The notes under the pieces are model-generated. The model had not been told where the DNA came from and made no database searches. It saw only the letters and a program-made list of their open reading frames with translations. Made by a program: the position numbers and the translations under genes. Positions 32,941-43,779 of a stretch of DNA of 64,000 nt are shown here, one piece after another (position 1 is the stretch's first letter; each line of letters starts with the position of its first letter). Origin of the DNA: Bubalus kerabau (taxonomy: Eukaryota; Chordata; Mammalia; Artiodactyla; Bovidae). The stretch lies in NCBI RefSeq assembly GCF_029407905.1, contig NC_073632.1, forward strand, positions 59,788,464 to 59,852,463, read 5' to 3'.

Positions 32941-35220
32941 AATGGAAATGTTATCCTTTGTAGCCTTAAATACAGGATCATCTTCTCTTTTTATGAATAG
33001 CTTCCTTCTTCAGTTACTTCCTTTTCCATATCCAGAAAAGTAATAGTTGCAACAGTAAAATCATAGGAAGCAACTTCCTTTATCAGGTATTCAGACTAAT
33101 CTCAGGGTCCTCCAGTATGTGTCAGCAAGGACAACATACTGATCACTAAGATAGAAGAGGCAGAGGAAATGAAGTTAAATGAGGAGAGGCTTCAGGAAAA
33201 AAGGAGAGGCCAAATGTTGCTCTATGCTAAAGAAAGGAAGAGGTAAGAACTGTCCATTAGACTTGGCTAGTGGATCATGGAGGTCCCTGATATCACCAGA
33301 GCAGTTACAGTGTCATGGTAGCAATGGAAATCAGAAGTGGGGGTGGTGGTAGATAATGAATTGTGGATGAGAAAGTGGAGGTGGCAGACTGAGTTTGTTC
33401 CTCACATTTTAGCTCTAATATTTCAGAGAAGATACATGTAAATGAAACTACATACTAAAGAGAAAGGCCACATTACTTTAAAATATTAAATAATGACATA
33501 AATTAGAGGGTACCTATTTTACACATCTACGCTACCCAGTCCTGCATAGTACTCTAGGTTGATTTTTAAGGATAAAAAAACTGCAAGAGTGCAAAAAGAA
33601 AAATTTATTTGATGTATTTTTCAGATATTAGTAGTTCTTCATTCTGCTGACAGTTTATGAATGAATAAACAAATAAAAAGTGCCTATAACTATTTATGTG
33701 AAAAATATTTGCAAAAGAAAGAAGAAAATATAGTGTCATATTTATGATGAAAAATACATTGCCCGATAATATGAAATTTTAGATGATAAGCACTGGGCAC
33801 TTGGAGAAATAAAAATATGCACTCCATATTTTAAGAAGATGAAAGAAAAGAAAACAGAGAAAGCTAAGGAAACATTTTAAGGTGAGAAATGTCATAAAAA
33901 TGTTAAAATTATTAGAAATAGTCAAATGAAGAATCAACCAAGTTGAAAAGTGAACCTAAGGTGTGGAGAATAAGCTTGAGAAAATCACAAGCAAATATAA
34001 GCTGTCAAATCAATCACAAAGGAAAGTATACCATTACAATTAAATCCAACAAATACTGAATTTGGATTTCAGAAGAAAAGGATGAAGTAGAAAATATGTT
34101 CAACTGCATAACACGTGCAAGGCTGTTTGTAAGTATGGAGTCTTCTAATTATGCAACAAAAATGCTTTGACCTAAGGTTCTTTCCACAAATTTGCTTGCA
34201 GCTTCAGGTGAAAACAGAATACTAAAATGTGGCTGGATACACTTAGGTAGCAAAAACTGGCTATAGTTTTATAGCTCCAGAAAGGGTATTTGAAAGGCAA
34301 GTGATTTCTCCCTCTTAAGTTTTTGTTTTTGTTTTTTAATGGAAAGTTAGAATTAACCAGAATGTAAAATTTAAATATAATTAATCCAGTGTCTACTTTG
34401 TCCTATTCTGTCTTTATTGTTGGATTATTACTTACTATTGCTAATATCTGAATCTAAGATGATGTGATGTAAGTGCTAACAGCTTTTAGTTATTGATGTT
34501 ATGGAGGAAGTAAATAGTAGACCCGTGCATTTGGATAGCAACTGAAGGGGCAACCACATTCAACCTTCAAAGAAGTACTGCAATTGTCTTTCACCAGTAA
34601 TAATGGCTGATAGAGGGGGAAAAAAAAAGCAAAAACAAATATAGTAACACAAATTTCTCCTCTTTTTAAAAGGCAAATAATGCTAATAAATCATAAAAGT
34701 CTGTTTTAATTGAAAAATATGAAAAAATATGAATCATCAAAACTGAAAAAAAGCTAAACCAATATGGAAGGAAAACATTAAGAAAATTGTCAACCATATT
34801 TCAGAAATTTTTTGGCAAATATTGTTATAACTCTTCTGAATCTAAAAGAGAAAACTTTCTAGTTACTTGTGAAGTATATATGTTTGTAATACTAAAGCCT
34901 TATAAAAATAATGAATGATATGGAAATCTATTTTTCAAATTATAGTCTAATTTCTTAAATAATATCATATAAAATCAAATTATATATTGAGATAGAATTC
35001 AAAATAAATTAAACAATCATTCCAGTAATTCAAGGACTATTCATCATTCCTCAATAGATCAGATTGTAAGACTATATGATCATCTCAAGAGGTCTAAAAA
35101 GGACTACCTAAATTTTAAGATCCATATCAGACCTTTTTAAAACCTGAATGTTATTTCAAAAGCTGAATCCATCATAACCATGAATGAAAAAAAATACCGC
35201 CATATTTTTTACACAAAGCT
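32941..35220. other. Unique sequence, no gene
   Basis: 2.3 kb with no ruminant-specific insert. 33,060-33,420 contains blocks (GGAAGAGGTAAGAACTGTCC, ATCATGGAGGTCCCTGATATC, GAAAGTGGAGGTGGCAGAC) in the order of an old mammalian interspersed repeat that I cannot name with confidence. The remainder is AT-rich unique DNA. Confidence 0.45.
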
Positions 35221-35232
35221 ATAAAAACAACT

Positions 35233-35291
35233 GGAGAAGGCAATGGCATCCCACTCCAGTACTCTTGCCTGGAAAATCCCATGGACGGAGG
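35233..35291 (+). mobile_element. 59-bp 5' fragment of Bov-A2 with perfect TSD
   Basis: Only the first 59 bases of Bov-A2 are present, from GGAGAAGGCAATGGCATCCC to CCATGGACGGAGG. They are flanked by a perfect 12-bp TSD, ATAAAAACAACT, at 35221-35232 and 35292-35303. The whole 3' part and the tail are missing although the TSD is intact, the reverse of the normal 5' truncation. Confidence 0.95.
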
Positions 35292-35619
35292 ATAAAAACA
35301 ACTCACAAATGAACATGAAAGCAACAACAGAAAGCATAAGTACTGAAAATAAGGCCAAATGATTATTATTAACAAGAGTTTTGTTATCTAAAAAAAACTA
35401 AGAAAGGAAAAAATAAGTCCTACACGATGATAAATTAATATTTCAAAAGACAATGACTTTCTTATACATCAGTAAATGTTAATTATAAAATGTACTGTGA
35501 AAATAATTATCCTCATTGGACAAAAACATATACAAATATTAAATTCTTCAAGTAAATTTAATAAGAAATGTATAAAAATATGTAGAGAAATAACATATTT
35601 AGCTTAAAAAATTATGGAT

Positions 35620-36435
35620 CAGATCAGATCAGATCAGTCGCTCAGTCGTGTCTGACTCTTTGTGACCCCATGAATCGCAGCATGCCAGGCCTCCCTGTCC
35701 ATCACTATCTCCCGGAGTTCACTCAGACTCATGTCCATTGAGTCAGTGATGCCATCCAACCATCTCATCCTCTGTCGTCCCCTTCTCCTCCTGCCCTCAA
35801 TCCCTCCCAGCATCAGAGTCTTATCCAATGAGTCATCTCTTCGCATGAGGTGGCCAAAGGACTGGAGTTTCAGCTTCAGCATCATTCCTTCCAAAGAAAT
35901 CCCAGGGCTGATCTCCTTCAGAATGGACTGGTTGCATCTCCTTGCAGTCCAAGGGACTCTCAAGAGTCTTCTCCAACACCACGGTTCAAAAGCATCAATT
36001 CTTCAGCACTCAGCCTTCTTCACAGTCCACCTCTCACATCCATACATGACCACAGGAAAAACCATAGCCTTGACTAGACGAACCTTTGTTGGCAAAGTAC
36101 GTCTCTGCTTTTGAATATGCTATCTAGGTTGGTCATAACTTTCCTTCCACGGAGTAAGCATCTTTTAATTTCATGGCTGCAGTCACCATCTGTAGTGATT
36201 TTGGAGCCCAGAAAAATAAAGTCTGACACTGTTTCCACTGTTTCCCCATCTATTTCCCATGAAATGGTGGGACCGGATGCCATGATCTTCATTTTCTGAA
36301 TGTTGAGCTTTAAGCCAACTTTTTCACTCTCCACTTTCACTTTCATCAAGAGGCTTTTGAGTTCCTCTTCACTTTCTGCCATAAGGGTGGTGGTCCTCTG
36401 CATATCTGAGGTTATTTATATTTCTCCCGGCAATC
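35620..36435 (-). mobile_element. BovB LINE, 5'-truncated, with (GATCA)n tail and TSD
   Basis: Antisense BovB with the tail GATCAGATCAGATCAGATCA on the + strand, i.e. (CTGAT)n in its own direction, as in the 30.7-kb copy. The minus-strand frames 35634-35963 and 36074-36403 cover the C-terminal block and the RT thumb. TSD TTATGGAT at 35612-35619 and 36436-36443. A one-base change around 36398 disturbs the YADD region (frame runs out at MQRTTTLMAES). Confidence 0.94.
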
Positions 36436-36619
36436 TTATGGATAGAGATATACAAAGTTCTGTTTTAAAGAGGCAGTAATATAAACTTTCCAAATTGGAA
36501 ATTCCAATTAAAATTTCAATAGATTTTTTGGAAGGAAACTTGAAAAAAAAGTGTTTCTAAAGAAACTAGATAAGTAAAGACTGAAAAAAAATGATTTTAC
36601 ATATTGTGAATTAAAATAT

Positions 36620-36955
36620 ACTTTGGCCCTCTGTACCTGCAGGTTCCAACTGCTGATCAAAATAGTTGAATAAACAAATTCCAGCAAGTTTCAAAAAGCA
36701 AAACTTGAATTTGCCATACACTGGCAACTATTTACAAAGGATTTACATGGTATTTACAACTATTTACATAGCATTTACATTGTATTAGGGTATTATAAGT
36801 AATCCAGAGATGATTTACAGTATAAGGGGAGATATGTGTAAGCTATATGCAAATACTATATAATGTTATATAAAGGAGTGAGCATCTGCAAATTTTGGCA
36901 TCCAGGGAGGTCCTAGAACCAATTCTTCACAGATACTCAAGGAACACTTACATAA
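36620..36955. mobile_element. Tigger-type MITE (MER2-like)
   Basis: Recognised from the order TTGGCCCTCTGTACCTGCAGG, ACAACTATTTACATAGCATTTAC, TTGTATTAGGGTATTATAAG, AATCCAGAGATGATTTACAG, ATATGCAAATACTATATAATG, then GGTCCTAGAACCAATTCTTC and CACAGATACTCAAGGAAC. The two ends are inverted relative to one another (GGCCCTC...GTACC and CAGATACTCAAGGAA). It is non-autonomous and old. The subfamily name is from memory of the family's layout. Confidence 0.7.
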
Positions 36956-37699
36956 AAATAATAATTTAATATGGTGATATTTATGAAAAAATAATGCAAT
37001 AAAATATAAAATAAAATTTAATCAAATATAACTAGAAGAACCCTTTTTATAAGAAATGTGACACAAAGTTATAGAAAATTGATATTTCTAGAAATTAGAC
37101 TATAATTTAGGGAAAACTATAAATCAATTTCCTTTTAGCAAGTTGAATATAGGCTTTAATATAGTATTTCAGCCATAAAATTTATTCCACTTTTAGAAAT
37201 GTATTTGAAGAATCAAAATATATTATCTAAGTTAAATATATATTTATTTTTATATTAATGGAAATGGAAATAAAAAGAAATGTAAGAAAATGGAATTAAA
37301 ATACATGTATTGATTAAAATACATTCCTGTACACCAAATATTAGATAGCAGTTAATGAGATCTTGTAGAACAATATTTATACAGTGTACACTGAATGAAA
37401 AAGGCAGGTTAAAAAAGAAGACATGATTTCTTTTTCTAGCTGGAGTGCTTGAATGATGTTCTTTATTTGTTCTAATAATACATTCGATTTTGTATAATTA
37501 GCAACTATTTTTGAAGAAGAAATAATTATATACTTTTATTTTTAAAAAAGACAAGCATTCTAACCAGGGTTAACCATTCATATGTGATCCTGGGCAAATC
37601 AATTAACCTCACAGAATCTCCATTTCTTCAGCTAATAATTTTTTAAAATGACTGTCTTTCTTATGTGTTATATGTAATAATATATGTGTAATATATATT
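36956..37699. other. Unique AT-rich sequence
   Basis: No gene; TA-rich simple sequence at about 37,660-37,720. Confidence 0.5.
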
Positions 37700-38790
37700 G
37701 TGTTTTGTGGATATGAGCAGATTCTTACTAGTTATCTATTATATAGATAGTAGTTTGTATATGTCAGTCCCAATCTCCCAATTTGTCCCTCCACCCCCAG
37801 TCCCCTGGAAACCATAAATTGTTTTTTTTATATCTGTGATTCTATTTCTGTCTGTAAATAAGTTCATCTGTACCACGTTTTTAGATTCCACATATAAGCT
37901 ATGATATCATATTGTATTTGTCCTTCTCTGTCTGACTTACTTCATGTCAGTATGACAATCTCTAGATCAATTCATGTTGTTGCAAATGGCATTATTTTGT
38001 CCTTTTTTATGGCTGGGTAATAGTCCATTGTATATATGTACCACATCTTCTTTATCCGTTACTCTGCTGATGTATATTTGGCGAGCTTCCATGTCTTGGC
38101 TATTGTTAATAGTGCTACAGTCAACTCTGGGGTGCATGTATCATTTTGAATTACAGTTTTCTCTGGACTTATGTCCAGAACTGGGATTGCAGGATGATAT
38201 GGTAGTTTTATTTTTAGTTTTTTAAGGAACATCCATATTGTCCTCCATAGTGGCTATAACAATTTATATAACTTGTCCCACCAACAGTGTAAGAGAGTTC
38301 CCTTTTCTCCACACCCACTTCAACACTTCTTGTTTGTATATGTCTTGATGATGGTCATTATCAAAGTGATGATTTCTTCAATAAGAAATTTCTACAGTGA
38401 GATGACACCTCACTGCAGTTTTGATTTGTCTTACTCTAAAATTTAGTGATGTTGTGCATCTTTTCATGTTTTTTAGCCATCTGTATGTCTTCTTTGGAGT
38501 AATGTTTACTTACATCTTCCACCCATTTTTTTGATTTGTTTGTTTGTTTGTTTTTATATTGAGTTGAATGAGCTGTTTGTATATTTTGGAGAATAATCTC
38601 TTGCCAGTCACTTCATTTTCAAATGTTGGTATTTTCTCCCATTCTGTGGGTTGTCTTTTTGTTTTGTTTATGGTTTCTTTTGCTATGAAAATCTTTTATG
38701 TTTAATTAGGTTCCCTTTGTTTATCTTTGTTTTTATTTTGATTACTTTAGGAGGTGGATCAAAAAAGATATTGCTTTGATTTAAGTCAGA
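37700..38790 (-). mobile_element. L1 3' part, antisense
   Basis: Antisense L1 3'UTR and ORF2 C-terminus: GTCCCAATCTCCCAATTTGTCC, TTCCACATATAAGCTATGATATC, GCTGGGTAATAGTCCATTGTATA, GTACCACATCTTCTTTATCC, AACATCCATATTGTCCTCC, CATTTCTTCAATAAG and CTCCCATTCTGTGGGTTGTC in order. It is older than the BovB copies. The + strand frame at 37974-38225 is the antisense shadow of ORF2. Confidence 0.88.
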
Positions 38791-38794
38791 GTCG

Positions 38795-39325
38795 TGACAT
38801 TTGTGACACCACAGATGAACCTTGAGGGCATTATGCTAAGTAAAATTAACCACAGAAAGAAAGACAGATGCTATATGGTCTCACTTAAATGTGGAATCCA
38901 AGACAAATAAAACAAAAATAGACAAGCAAGCAGATAAAAATCTAAACTTACAGAAAAAGGGATCAGATTTGTGGTCATTGGAGGCAGGGTGGAAAGGGTT
39001 GGGGAATTGGATAAAGGTGGTCAAAATGTACAAACTTCTGGTTATAAGATAAAAAATACTGGAGATGTAATGTACAACATGATGACTATGGTTACATTAC
39101 TGTATAGTATATTTGAAATTTCTTAGAATAAATACAAAGAGTTCTCATCTTAAGGAAAAACTATCATTTTCCCCTATATATATGATATGATGGATGTTAG
39201 CTAAACTTGTTTTAGTAATAATTGCACAATATATTACACATAATTACACATAATTCATTATACTCTATGCCTTAACTCATACAGTGTTGTTCGTCAAATA
39301 TATCTCAAAAAAACTAAGGAAAATG
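38795..39325 (+). mobile_element. L1 3'UTR, sense
   Basis: Sense 3' terminal L1: GAACCTTGAGGGCATTATGC, GGTCTCACTTAAATGTGG, GGATCAGATTTGTGGTC, GTACAAACTTCTGGTTATAAG, GATGTAATGTACAACATG, then TGATGGATGTTAGCTAAAC and the end ATATATCTCAAAAAAACTAAGG. It belongs to a different L1 type from the neighbour at 37.7 kb, because its 3'UTR differs and overlaps the same ORF2-end region. Confidence 0.85.
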
Positions 39326-39587
39326 TTTTCCAAATGTATGAAAACTGATCAGACACAATAAGAAAATAAATTAAAAAATATGAGGTTTTGAAATTCGAGT
39401 GTTAGTTTGGCAAAATTAAAATGTAGAAAATCCATCAATAATTAAAGTGAGCAAAATTATGGTATATGAACATGATTAATTTCATGTGTACCGCAAATAG
39501 AATGAACTAGAACTAGAGTTTGACTTCAAGTGATTTCAAATTTCTAGGTGTGCTAAAGTGAGACAAGCAAGATGCCAGTAAGGGTGC

Positions 39588-39710
39588 TTCCATGCATGCG
39601 TGCTAAGTTGCTTCAGTTGCGTGCAACTCTGTGTGACCCCATGGACTGTAACCCACCAGGCTTCTCTGTCCACAGGGATTCTCAGGCAAGAATACTGGAG
39701 TGAGCTGGCC
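39588..39710 (-). mobile_element. BovA/Bov-tA SINE fragment, antisense
   Basis: Minus-strand SINE 3' half: CTAAGTTGCTTCAGTTGCGTG, GACCCCATGGACTGTAACCC, ACCAGGCTTCTCTGTCC and CAGGCAAGAATACTGGAGTG, then lost. No TSD seen. Confidence 0.88.
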
Positions 39711-40660
39711 ATTAAGGGTAGAGCATGTTAATTATTTTGTAAAAAAAATCCCTATAAATTAGATAAATAGATCAATATAGTTGTGTTTATGTATAGAGTA
39801 TACATGTGTATATGTATGTGCATATTTATGTGTTTAATATGTATATACAGGTATAAGTATGTGCATTTTGTATGATTCTATATATATTTACATGTCTATC
39901 TATTATAGCTGATACTATTTTATCATGTAATTTGTTTGTGAGGTTGGTGTGGAAATGTGGAAAAACTGAAAGAAGAAAACACAGGCTAGAAGAGCTAAAA
40001 AAAAACCTGAATCTTTAAAAGTAGCAGTGAACAACCATATTTATATAAAACTGTAAATATATATGAGTATAACATGAATTTCAGTTACTAAAAAAGTTTG
40101 CTGAATATGTGATGTTCAGAACATTTTTGAAAGAAGCAAGTTACTGATTAATGCCATTAATATGGTTCTATTTGATGATAATAATGAAGAAACACATTTC
40201 ACATATATGTTTGCATGAGCAAACAGAGCACTACACCAGCCTACTGACACCACTTCCCTTGGGGGAGGAGTTTGGGTAGATACACTGGGAAGAGATCAGG
40301 TGGGTATTTTATCACACTTAGTACAAAGACAATATAGTAAATATCTTAAAGCATATGTTAAAAATTATCTTAATCCCATCTGGCAAGATATATTGAAAGC
40401 CTTAAAAATCCTCATTTCTCTTGATACAGTATTTCTCTATTAAGAATTTTTCTTGAGAAGTATAGATGCTTTCCGGGATTTATGTACAAGAATGTTAATT
40501 GTAAAATTATTTATAAGAGCACAAATTTGAGCTAATGTTCCATCATCAAGGAGCTAGCTAGATTAAATAAAACTTTAATTACACATACAAGTGTAAGTCT
40601 TATTCATACATACAATATATAAATATACACATATATTTCTATGAAAATATTTAAAATCAT
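39711..40660. other. Unique sequence with TATG-rich simple DNA and an L1-like end
   Basis: 39,775-39,900 is TG/TA-rich simple sequence. About 40,470-40,590 (GTACAAGAATGTTAATTG, ATTATTTATAAGAGCAC) resembles the late ORF2 part of an old L1 in sense, but it is short. The remainder, including 40,080-40,400, is unclassified. No gene. Confidence 0.4.
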
Positions 40661-40673
40661 GTAGACACATTTT

Positions 40674-40946
40674 GGGAAAAGTCAATGGCACCCCACTCCA
40701 GTACTCTTGCCTGGAAAATCCCATGGATGGAGGAGCCTGGTGCGCTGCAGTCCATGGGGTTGCTAGGAGTCGGACACGACCGAGCGACTTCACTTTAACT
40801 TTTCACTTTCATGCATTGGAGAAGGAAATGGCAACCCACTCCAGTGTTCTTGCCTGGAGAATCCCAAGGACGGGGGAGCCTGTGGGCTGCCGTCTCTGTG
40901 GTCGCAGAGTCGGACACGACTGACACGACTTAGCAGCAGCAGCAGC
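40674..40946 (+). mobile_element. Bov-A2 SINE with TSD
   Basis: Sense dimeric Bov-A2 with CACTTTAACTTTTCACTTTC linker and (CAG)n tail. TSD AGACACATTTT at 40663-40673 and 40947-40957 (11 bp, perfect). Confidence 0.97.
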
Positions 40947-41148
40947 AGACACATTTTAGAGAGAATATGAAATCCTTCTACATGCTACAAATGTATTACC
41001 AGTTTGCCATTGCTTTGGATTCTTTTGTGACACATTTACTATACTTTAACCAATATGAAAAGATAGTAGAATTAACACCACCAAATTAATAACAGTGAGC
41101 CAGTTGGTATATTTTCCATGATTTTAGTTTCAGATTAATGTTTACATG

Positions 41149-41352
41149 GGGCTTCCCTGGTGGCTCAGATGGTAAAGAATCCACCTGCATTGCGGAAGAC
41201 CTGGGTTCCATCCCTGGGTTGGGAAGATCCCCGGGAGAAGGGAATGCAACCCACTCCAGTATCCCGGCCTGGAGAATCCCATGGACGGAGGAGCCTAGCA
41301 GACTACAGTCCATGGGGTCGCAGAGTTGGACACGACTGAGAGACTAAGCACA
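41149..41352 (+). mobile_element. Bov-tA SINE, sense arm of an inverted pair
   Basis: Well-preserved Bov-tA: GGGCTTCCCTGGTGGCTCAG head, GGGTTCCATCCCTGGGTTGG, CCGGCCTGGAGAATCCC and the GACTGAGAGACTAAGCAC tail. It is 22 bases from the next SINE, which points the other way. Confidence 0.96.
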
Positions 41353-41374
41353 GATGTATACACACATACCCTGT

Positions 41375-41585
41375 GTGAGTGCTCAGTTGTTCAGTCATGT
41401 TTGACTCTGTGACTCCATGGACTGTAGCCTGCCAGGCTCCTCTGTCTATGGAATTATCAAGGAAAGAATAATTGGAATGGGTTGATATTTCCTATTCCAG
41501 GGGATCTTCTTGACCCAGGGATCGAACCTGCATCTTCTGCATTGGCAAATAGATTCTCTATCACTGAGCCACCTAGGAAGCCCCT
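41375..41585 (-). mobile_element. Bov-tA SINE, antisense arm of an inverted pair
   Basis: Minus-strand Bov-tA with GTGAGTGCTCAGTTGTTCAG at the left and the tRNA-like head (ACTGAGCCACCTAGGAAGCCCC) at the right. More diverged than its partner at 41149-41352, so the two are independent insertions. Confidence 0.95.
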
Positions 41586-43054
41586 AATATACCTTATATA
41601 TCCTCAATCATTAAAATATGTTACATTTATGAAAAAGAAATAAATTATTGAAAATAATTGTTATTTTGTGTAATATCATGTATTTATTTAAAGAGTTTGC
41701 AAAGAAAAACTCTACATTGAGTATAAGAGCATATAGGTAAGCATAAAAAATATACTGTTCAGGAAATCACGCTTCTTAGAATACTGCGACATGGGATAAG
41801 AGATTATATTTATTATTTTTAGATAGAAAGTGGAAATGGGAATTGTTAATGATTCCCTGTGTCCTGAATGTATACTTAAAATTTATTAATTGATATTTTC
41901 TTTTCTTGATGTATCACTAAGGCATATTACATACAAATGTTAGTGTATATATATTTTCAGAAACTATAGGTTGTTAAAAAGTCAATTATTATTAAACATT
42001 TCAATATTGATTTTCTCCAATTTAATTAAACTTCAATGGATAGGTTTTCTTTAATTTATTGTGCTTTTTTACTTTTAGCTGTCTAAAATGCTCAATTTCT
42101 TTATAAAATATGTTGGAAAAGGAGGCATTGGTTTGGTTTCATTTGGTTTGGTTGCTCTTTAATACAAGTAGTTTGAAAATAATTCTGAAATGAAACTTTC
42201 ACTGTGGTCAAGTTATCCCTATGATCTTTCCATAGCACCAACCATGAAAAGAAAAATCCATTGCTATTTTAACAATCATATTTAAGAGTAAAAAGACCTT
42301 TCCAAAAGGTGAGAGATTGCCTTTGGTACTGTTAGTTAAATGTCATATTTTCCTCAGGAACTTGGAGTCACCTTTATTAATATAGTTGACTATAGTGGCA
42401 TCTGATACCTCATTCTGAATTTAGAAAACTACTAAGTTTTTTGTATTTCTTATATACATAATCCAGCTTCCATATCAAACTTGGAAGCTGCTGCAATGTT
42501 TGCCCTTGATTCAATTAATTTCACACTTAAAGACTAATTATACTAGAATTCTTGTGGTTAGAAGAGACAGAAACTCAACTCTAAACAGTTTAACATAAAA
42601 ACAGAATTTTATAAAGTTATGAGATGTTTCACTGAACCTAAAGATAACAATGGGGCAAGGCCTGAGGAAAAAGTGGAATGAACAATTTTCTTTTCTGTGT
42701 CTCTCTGCGGTTCTGGTTTGTTTTTCTTTCTTTCATTGCTTCTGAACCTTCTGTGGTCCACAAGCCAGGACATATGGTCATATAACTGTTCCTAACAGTT
42801 CAAGCCCCCCCTCCTAGAGCATGACACTCTTGGCCTAAAGTCCTAAACCTACTAGATAGGGATCAGTGTCCCTACCTGGCAAGCTACCCCCAACAAACCA
42901 GTCAACTGAAGTCGCCTGGTTATAAGGTTGATTCTATGCTACAATATGGATGGCAGTACTGAGGAAGACACAGACTTAGAAAAAGTGGGAGGTTGGTGGT
43001 CCAATAAAGTAACATATATCCATTGTACTAGTGTCTTATCTAGATTATTCTCTA
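41586..43054. other. Unique sequence, no gene
   Basis: About 42,540-42,990 is less AT-rich and has blocks (AGAGACAGAAACTCAACTC, TGTGTCTCTCTGCGGTTC, TGGTCCACAAGCCAGG, AAGCTACCCCCAAC) suggestive of an old interspersed repeat that I cannot name. No open frame of note. Confidence 0.4.
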
Positions 43055-43149
43055 CAGAGACATATCTCATTTTATTGCACTTTTAAAATATTGCGTTTTT
43101 TACAACTTGAAAGTTTTTGTCAACCTCCTTGCATCAAGTAAGTCTTTTG

Positions 43150-43349
43150 TGTGTGTGTATCCATGCACGTGTGCCTGCACTGATATTGTAGCCCACCAGG
43201 CTCCTCTGTGCATGGGATTCTCCAGGCAAGAATACTGGGAAGGTTTGCCATGTTCTCTTCCAGGGGATCTTCCTGACCCAGGGATCAAATCTAGGTTGTC
43301 TGCATTGCAGCCAGATTCTTTACTGGCTGAGCCACCAGGGAAGCTTCCC
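43150..43349 (-). mobile_element. Bov-tA SINE inside Tigger1
   Basis: Minus-strand SINE: a (TG)n-like tail, degraded 3' part, the BovA core CCAGGCAAGAATACTGGGAAG, GACCCAGGGATCAAATC, CTGCATTGCAGCCAG and the tRNA head TGGCTGAGCCACCAGGGAAGC. It is flanked by about 48-bp direct repeats of Tigger1 sequence (43100-43148 and 43350-43397). Confidence 0.93.
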
Positions 43350-43779
43350 ATTACAAATTGAAGGTCTGTGTCAATCTTGCATCAAGCAAGTCTATTGGCG
43401 TCATTTTTCCAGGAGCATTGGCTTCACTGTCTGTCTCTATGTCATATTTTGGTGATTCCAGCAATACTTCAATTTTTCTCATTATTATTAAGTTTGTTAT
43501 GGTGACCTGTGATCAGTGATATTTGACATTATTATTTTAATTATTTGGGGGGCACCGTGAACCCCACCCACATAAGATGACAAAAAATAACTACTGTGTA
43601 TGTTCTGACTGCGCCACCAAGTGGCTGCTCCCTGTGTCCCTCCCTTTCCTTGGGCATCCCTATTCCCTGAAACAAGAGAATATATATAGACAGTAGGCCA
43701 ATTAATCACCCTACAGTGACTTCTAGGTATTCAGGTGAAAGGAACTGTCACACATCTTTCACTTTAAAAACAAAAGCTA

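Noticed and set aside
37700..39325. Opposed L1 pieces as a second twin-priming inversion
   Set aside because: The two arms overlap over the same ORF2-end/3'UTR region and carry different 3'UTRs, so they are two L1 insertions.
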